From Acidobacteriaceae bacterium (lineage in GTDB: Bacteria > Acidobacteriota > Terriglobia > Terriglobales > Acidobacteriaceae): a stretch of 14,267 nucleotides of DNA. A model generated the notes under the pieces. It searched no databases and was not told the DNA's origin. It saw only the letters and a list, made by a program, of their open reading frames with translations. Position 1 is the first letter of the stretch. Each line of letters opens with the position of its first letter. Positions 7,246-12,100 of this stretch are shown here, piece by piece. The DNA is taken from assembly GCA_003139975.1 (NCBI GenBank), contig PLHN01000458.1, positions 155-14,421 on the forward strand. The letters are read 5' to 3'. The position numbers were made by a program, and so were the translations under genes.

Positions 7246-7536
7246 ATGAATTTCATAGACAAAATCGAACGTACGGACAAACAAATGGAGTTGAAATATT
7301 GCGAGCGCTGCGGTGGGTTGTTCCTCCGGTTGCTCGGAGTAAGCCTTGTGTATTGTGAGGCTTGTATGGCGCACTGGGCTGCATTGTCCACAACCGACGC
7401 ACTTGTCAGAAGCCGGGCTCGGCGAAGGCTGCGCACTTCGGAAGTTCGTCGAAGCAAAATTGAACGCGCAACCCAGATTGACGCTATGCGGAGATCAGGT
7501 GCCACTTCAGTCGCCAAGGGGGTATGGCTATGTTAA
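7246..7536 (+). CDS. Small zinc-ribbon-like protein with a basic C-terminal half
   Basis: A 96-residue protein with four cysteines arranged as CxxC-x14-CxxC: Cys19, Cys22, Cys37, Cys40 (YCERCGG...VYCEACMAHW). This spacing suits one structural zinc ion in a ribbon. Residues 55-75 are strongly basic (RSRARRRLRTSEVRRSK), suggesting contact with nucleic acid. ATG 7246 has GAGG at 7237-7240, 5 nt away; an internal ATG (Met14) just before LKYCERC is a less likely start. A -10-like TATCAT at 7220-7225, in the tail of the preceding terminator, could give it its own short transcript. Its last 7 nt overlap the next gene (ATGTTAA), so the two are probably translationally coupled. Similar small proteins occur in acidobacteria (from memory). 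Function unknown. Confidence 0.75.
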   Translation: MNFIDKIERTDKQMELKYCERCGGLFLRLLGVSLVYCEACMAHWAALSTTDALVRSRARRRLRTSEVRRSKIERATQIDAMRRSGATSVAKGVWLC

Positions 7537-8000
7537 ATCAAACAGCGCCGGTCGTCCAAACCTGGAATCTCATGGGCCAGGCGGAGCCGTCGCCGTGGGT
7601 ATCGTTCGGTCCAACAGAAATGGACCTTTGGCCTTACCGCTCTCGCACCACCGCGCTACTTCGCCGCTATGCCCGAGCTTCGGTGGAGGTCGGCAAATTG
7701 CCGTCCTTGCTGGGCGGCGAGATCTTCCGCGCAAGACTCACGTCGTATTCGATGAAGAGCTTTGAAGACGTCGTGATCTTTGTCGCGGACATGGAGCAGT
7801 CACTTGACTTACTGAGCCAGTTTGAAAGGAAAGTGCTTGCAATGAGCGTGCTTGAGGGATATACGGTGCCTGAAGTGTCTAGGCTCCTCCGCTGCTCTCA
7901 AAGAACAGTTGAGCGGCAGTTACAAGTCGCCCTGGACGACCTATCACACATCCTACTTAGGCGCGGCTTGCTAAGACAAACGCGTAATTCCGACGACTAA
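7530..8000 (+). CDS. Sigma-70 region-4-like helix-turn-helix protein
   Basis: A 156-residue protein. Its C-terminal part (about 92-145) looks like sigma-factor region 4: LSQFERKVLAMSVLEGYTVPEVSRLL then SQRTVERQLQVALDDL, with the helix-turn-helix at about 111-133. Region 2, which binds the -10 element in true sigma factors, is not recognised; the N-terminal half (RRYARASVEVGKLPSLLGG, 45-63) is of unknown fold. It may therefore be a transcription regulator rather than a complete sigma factor. Two in-frame ATGs exist at 7524 and 7530. AAGGGGG at 7516-7522 is 1 nt from the first and 7 nt from the second, so 7530 is chosen. The start overlaps the stop of the zinc-ribbon gene. No terminator is evident right after the stop. 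Confidence 0.82.
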   Translation: MLNQTAPVVQTWNLMGQAEPSPWVSFGPTEMDLWPYRSRTTALLRRYARASVEVGKLPSLLGGEIFRARLTSYSMKSFEDVVIFVADMEQSLDLLSQFERKVLAMSVLEGYTVPEVSRLLRCSQRTVERQLQVALDDLSHILLRRGLLRQTRNSDD

Positions 8001-8112
8001 TAAGTCAGGGGGGGTGGGCGATGGGATGACTGGAACTTGTCAAGAGGGGGGAAATGGCAAGAACGCCATAACTCGTTCAAATTAAGGCAGTAATAAATGT
8101 CGCAAATGTGGC

Positions 8113-8125
8113 GGGGTACCCCCCC
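8113..8125. repeat. GGGGTACCCC palindrome with extended C-run
   Basis: GGGGTACCCC (8113-8122) is a perfect 10-bp palindrome, the C-run extends to 8125, and an AT-rich segment (TAAATTTGATATCCTAAAC) follows. From memory, G/C palindromes of this kind followed by AT-rich sequence are frequent in acidobacterial intergenic regions; this cannot be verified here. Confidence 0.5.
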
Positions 8126-8191
8126 TAAATTTGATATCCTAAACTTAAGAGTAGAAAAAAACAGAAATTTGCTGGGCGCGATAGAAATTCA

Positions 8192-8240
8192 GGGGCGCGG
8201 GCAGGGGGTCGGCGAAGGCCGGCAGACTGCATCGCGCCCC
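8192..8240. repeat. 8-bp inverted repeat enclosing a hairpin
   Basis: GGGGCGCG at 8192-8199 is a perfect inverted copy of CGCGCCCC at 8233-8240. Between them GTCGGC (8208-8213) pairs with GCCGGC (8218-8223) across a GAAG loop, so the whole could fold into a branched or two-storey stem on either strand. It is not followed by a T-run and is not a normal terminator. Confidence 0.55.
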
Positions 8241-8264
8241 GTTCGCTGGGCGGCGAATGCCGGC
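8207..8264. repeat. Pair of REP-like hairpin repeats
   Basis: CGGCGAAGGCCGGC (8210-8223) and CGGCGAATGCCGGC (8251-8264) differ at one of 14 positions, and both are preceded by GG plus one variable base. Each folds into a short GC hairpin with a GAA-containing loop. The 41-bp spacing and palindromic nature recall REP/BIME elements of other bacteria. Confidence 0.55.
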
Positions 8265-8440
8265 TTCTGCGCGGGCAGGGGTATCCGCACCACATTTGAT
8301 CAGCGTCTCCCAAGGCGCGAAACACCCTAATGGGACGAAGAAGACGTAAAATCGAGGCGAGACGTGGGAGAAGGGGAATCGGCGGAACGAGGATCGCACG
8401 AAGCGAACTGAGGATCGAGTTCAGGAGACCGGGATAGAGC

Positions 8441-8914
8441 ATGGACATAACGTGGGTCACGGACCGAATTGCGCTGGGGGGCGGGATCTGGCACGCGCGG
8501 AACATGGAGGAATTGGCGCAGGCCGGCGTCACTCACGTTCTGAACATGCAGATCGAATTCGATGACCGACCGCTGGCGGAGGCGTGCGGCATCGAGGTTC
8601 TGTGGAATCCGACCGACGACAACTTTCTGCCCAAGCCTCCGGAGTTGTTTAAGCGGGGCGTGGACTTTGCACTGGAGGCGCTGGGAGACGAGCGGTCGCG
8701 GTTGTACGTGCACTGCGCGGCGGGAGTGCACCGGGCTCCGATGATGACGCTGGCGGTGCTGTGCGCCATGGACTGGAAGATCGATCCGGCGATGCATTTG
8801 ATTGAGAGCAAGAGGCCGGTAGTGGATTTTGCGGACGTGTATGTGGAGAGCGTACGGCACTTCCTGGAAATGAGATTGGAAGAGGCGGGGCAGAGTTCAG
8901 ACCGGGATGATTGA
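8441..8914 (+). CDS. Dual-specificity-type protein phosphatase
   Basis: A 157-residue cytoplasmic protein of the cysteine-dependent phosphatase superfamily, which hydrolyses phosphate from tyrosine, serine/threonine or other substrates. The P-loop HCAAGVHRAP (91-100) gives Cys92 as nucleophile and Arg98 as phosphate-binding residue in the CX5R pattern. Asp59 or Asp60 (NPTDDNF) is well placed as general acid. The fold begins with ITWVTDRIALGGG and VTHVLNMQ, typical of small bacterial dual-specificity phosphatases. The residue after the arginine, usually Ser or Thr, is Ala99. AGGAGA at 8422-8427 lies 13 nt before the ATG, a little far. It follows a 440-bp non-coding stretch and stands apart from neighbours, so its substrate cannot be guessed. 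Confidence 0.9.
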   Translation: MDITWVTDRIALGGGIWHARNMEELAQAGVTHVLNMQIEFDDRPLAEACGIEVLWNPTDDNFLPKPPELFKRGVDFALEALGDERSRLYVHCAAGVHRAPMMTLAVLCAMDWKIDPAMHLIESKRPVVDFADVYVESVRHFLEMRLEEAGQSSDRDD

Positions 8915-9030
8915 TCGGAGCGGGGAAGGTTATTCCTCGGGGCTAGAACAAAGCCTAGACCACCCGGGGCGCAGAGGTCACGGAGGATTGCGGGGCGGTT
9001 GATCAGAGCTTTGAATCGAAGATGCGAAAC

Positions 9031-9056
9031 AGGCCGCTCAGCAGAGCGGCTTTCTT
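9031..9056 (+). terminator. Intrinsic terminator-like hairpin between the phosphatase and the giant gene
   Basis: GCCGCT (9033-9038) pairs with AGCGGC (9045-9050) around a six-base loop, extended by A-T and G-U pairs to 9031-9052, and TTTCTT follows. It lies 118 bp after the phosphatase stop and probably ends its transcript. The T-tract is interrupted, so efficiency may be partial. Confidence 0.6.
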
Positions 9057-9059
9057 ATT

Positions 9060-9075
9060 GGCTCGGATGCGAGCC
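9060..9075 (+). other. Second hairpin in the leader of the giant gene
   Basis: GGCTCG (9060-9065) pairs perfectly with CGAGCC (9070-9075) around GATG. It begins 4 nt after the T-tract of the preceding terminator-like hairpin and ends 27 nt before the ATG at 9103. It has no T-run. It could influence translation or mRNA stability of the giant gene if the promoter is upstream. Confidence 0.4.
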
Positions 9076-9102
9076 GGTGCAGTGACGAGGAGAGAACAAG
9101 AC

Positions 9103-12100
9103 ATGCGTAGATACTTAGCGGCCGGTAGCACGTGTCCGGTGACCGGGACACAGGAAGCCAGGACACGATGGAACAGGACGAGCCTGCTGATTTTGCTGGT
9201 TGGTTGGATGCTGGCGGGGACCGTATCAACGCTGCATGCGCAGGGGCTGGCGGTGACGACCGTCAGCGGGCCGGTGTATCGCGCGGATGGGACAGCAGCG
9301 TCGGGGATGGCGTTGATCTCGTGGCCGTCGTTTCAGACGGCGGCGGGAGACACAGTAACTGCGGGCAATCAGAGCGTAACGATTGGGGCGGGTGGGGAGT
9401 TCACAGCGCAATTGGTTCCGAACACGGGGGCGAGCCCGGCCGGGACGTTGTATGTCGTGGTGTTTCAACTGGACGACGGGACGGTGCGGACCGAGTACTG
9501 GTCGGTTCCAACTACGTCTCCGGCGACGATCGCGGCGGTGCGGACTACTCCGGGGACGGGACTTGGGAACAGCGTGGTGACGCAGCAGTATGTAGACGCA
9601 GCCGTGGCAAACCGCGCACTGGACTCCACAGTGGTGCATCTGGCTGGAAGCGAGACGATCACAGGCACGAAACAGTTTGCGGCCCCGCCGTCGCTTCCGC
9701 AGCCGGTGGGAAGCAGCGATGCAGCGAACAAGGGCTATGTGGACGCTGCCGTTTCAAACGTGGGCTCGGGATCCTATGTGTCAAAGGCTGGGGATACGAT
9801 GACCGGTCCATTGACGCTGCCGGGAGATCCCACGGCTCCGCTCCAAGCAGCAGACCGACATTACGTGGACACCGGCCTATTGGCGAAAGCGGACTTTGTG
9901 AACGGAACGGTTCCAACCGCTGAGCTGGGTGCGGGAGTGGCGAGTGCCGCGACCTGCTTAACGGGGAACTCGACGTGGGGCGCGTGCGGGGGCGGGGCGC
10001 CAGCGGGAATTACGTATGCCACCACAGCCCTGAGCTGGTCGCAGAATCTGACAACTGCGCTGACGGGTGGTTCGCCAGCCACGGTGACACTAACACCTTG
10101 TCCGGTGGGCGTCGACACAACGAGCGGAGCCGGCTACCAGGTCCTGCTTACAGGAGGAGGGAACAGCGAGGCGGTCAATGTAGTTACGGCATCCGGAGGG
10201 TGCACTTCGGGGGCGCCGTCGGGCACGATCAGATTTACGCCTTCTTATTCGTACCCGGCCGGATCGACGATCGGTTCGGCATCGTCGGGAATTCAAGAAA
10301 CAATCAATGCCGCTTGCGGAGTAGACCCGACTAACTGGAAGAACAGCCAGTGTAATGTGACGATTCCGGCGAACGGAGCTAATAGTTCGGTCAACACATA
10401 CACCGTCGCAGGCACGATTTACTTTCATTCCAATCAGTCTGTTCTAAGTGGCTATGGAACTACGCTTAGCTGCAAGGAGCGTGGGCCTTGCCTGCAGGTT
10501 GGCGACTTACTGGGGTCGAATGACTATGCGGGCAACACTGTGATGGGATTGAGCTTCCGGTCGCCGACGGACCTTTCCGGGAGTCCGGCATTTGCCGGCG
10601 TGGCCATCACGCAAACACAAAAGGCCTCTCATGTGGTGACGATCACGACGGCAAGCCCGCACGGACTCCGGGTGGGCGATATGGTGACGATCATGTTTAC
10701 GGACGATGCCGCCTATTGGGGGGACGCATTCGTCACGGCGGTCCCGAATTCCACGACGTTCCAGTACGCACACTCCGGCGCCGACATCGCAGCCCAGACC
10801 ACTCCCGGTTCGGTAGCATTGGCCTATGTCGCAGTGCTCGACAATGGACTGGGCACGCACCTGAACGACATCTCCTACGACAAGGTGGGAGAAGCCGGAT
10901 CATTCAATAACTTCTTCGACATATGGGACGACGAAAACGCGCTCATCGAACATTTCAACGCGTCGACCAATCTAACGGGAAACGCAAATTGGACAGGCTC
11001 GTTTGTTTTTTCGGCGGGGAACCAGGGATCCTTGAACCAAATTGCTCCCGTCATCACGATGCGCGATTCAACAATCACGGCGATCAACCCGGGCGTGACG
11101 GTTTATAACTCGAACGGAATTTATATCGAGAACACAATTCTGCAATCGAGCGGGCCATGGCAGGTCTACTCGTCGAATTCCACCGGGAACTATCAGGGCG
11201 CGTACCTAAAGAACATTTATTCGGAAAGCAGCAACGGGGCAAATCCTTTGTCTCCGGCGCGCTCTCCGTTTGCGGGGACAGGCATTGCAGGACTGATTGC
11301 GGGAAATTCATCGGCCGCCGCCAGCTTTTTCATCAAAGGGTCGGGCGGTACCGAAGGGATGCCGGGTGGCGGCGGAAGCGGCACCATTCCCTATTCGTAT
11401 TTTGTAGTGGCCAACGATATAACAGCCGGCAGTCAGACCTCGCCGATGCAGGTACTGAACTATGGTTCGACTGGCAGCGACACGATCCCAGTACGGTGGC
11501 CGCGGGTAGCCAACGGAGCGGACGTTATCACTTACGATTTGCTGCGGACGACGACGCCGGTTGGCGTGAACTCCGTCTACCCTTATGCCGGTGGCTGCGG
11601 CGGGAGTTCGACGTCGGCGTGCGGTTCGGTGGCGACCAGCATTCCACAGTGCTCGGGACTGGTGTGCACTTACAACGACAATGGGGCAGCGCTTACGGCT
11701 AGCTACAATGTTCTACAGGGATCTTATTCCGGCGGTCTACTTTTCTGGCCAGGGTCAATCGTGTCGGTGAACAAAAGTGTCTTCGTGGATGCAGAGGAGA
11801 ACGGAGCGGTTGGAGTTGGGCTGTCGAACAATCCGTTAGAAATTGCCGACCAATGCACGATCTATGGCGCAACTTCGCCTGGAGGCTACACGAGCTGTTT
11901 TGGCAGCGTGACCTCACCCAATAATGGTGTGCCGAGCCAGACGGCAACGTTGATGACAGACGGGGGCGCGGCGGGAGGCGGGCAGACAGTAACGAAAGGC
12001 AGATTGAATTTTGGAACGAGCCCCTATGCCAACGTGCAGCCGCATCACATTATTACGTTAATCGATTCGCAACCGGCCCTGACGCGATCGACTTGGGGAT

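Larger units (their letters stand above)
8001..8440. other. Gene-free, structured intergenic stretch
   Basis: No convincing gene is present in these 440 bp. The stretch holds, in order, a G-run just after the stop codon (about 8008-8017), a GGGGTACCCC palindrome followed by an AT-rich tract (8113-8160), two imperfect direct repeats (AGAAATT at 8163-8169 and 8183-8189; GGGCGCG at 8174-8180 and 8193-8199), an 8-bp inverted repeat GGGGCGCG/CGCGCCCC (8192-8199 and 8233-8240), two near-identical hairpins (8210-8264) and a purine-rich leader before the phosphatase gene. Open frames on either strand have low-complexity translations and no ribosome-binding sites. It could carry a non-coding RNA or a repeat element. 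Confidence 0.6.

Noticed and set aside
8097..8330. Possible 77-residue gene on the plus strand
   Set aside because: No ribosome-binding site. The translation runs through the GGGGTACCCC palindrome and the hairpin repeats and is Arg/Gly-rich with no recognisable fold.
8125..8532. Possible minus-strand genes opposite the intergenic stretch and phosphatase start
   Set aside because: Overlaps the start of the well-supported phosphatase gene, has low-complexity translation and no ribosome-binding site; best explained as a by-product of the GC-rich sequence.
9132..9923. Long plus-strand frame overlapping the giant gene
   Set aside because: It is another frame of the giant gene. The 9103 frame has a ribosome-binding site, signal peptide and recognisable motifs; this frame gives a Gly/Arg/Asp-rich sequence with no family resemblance.
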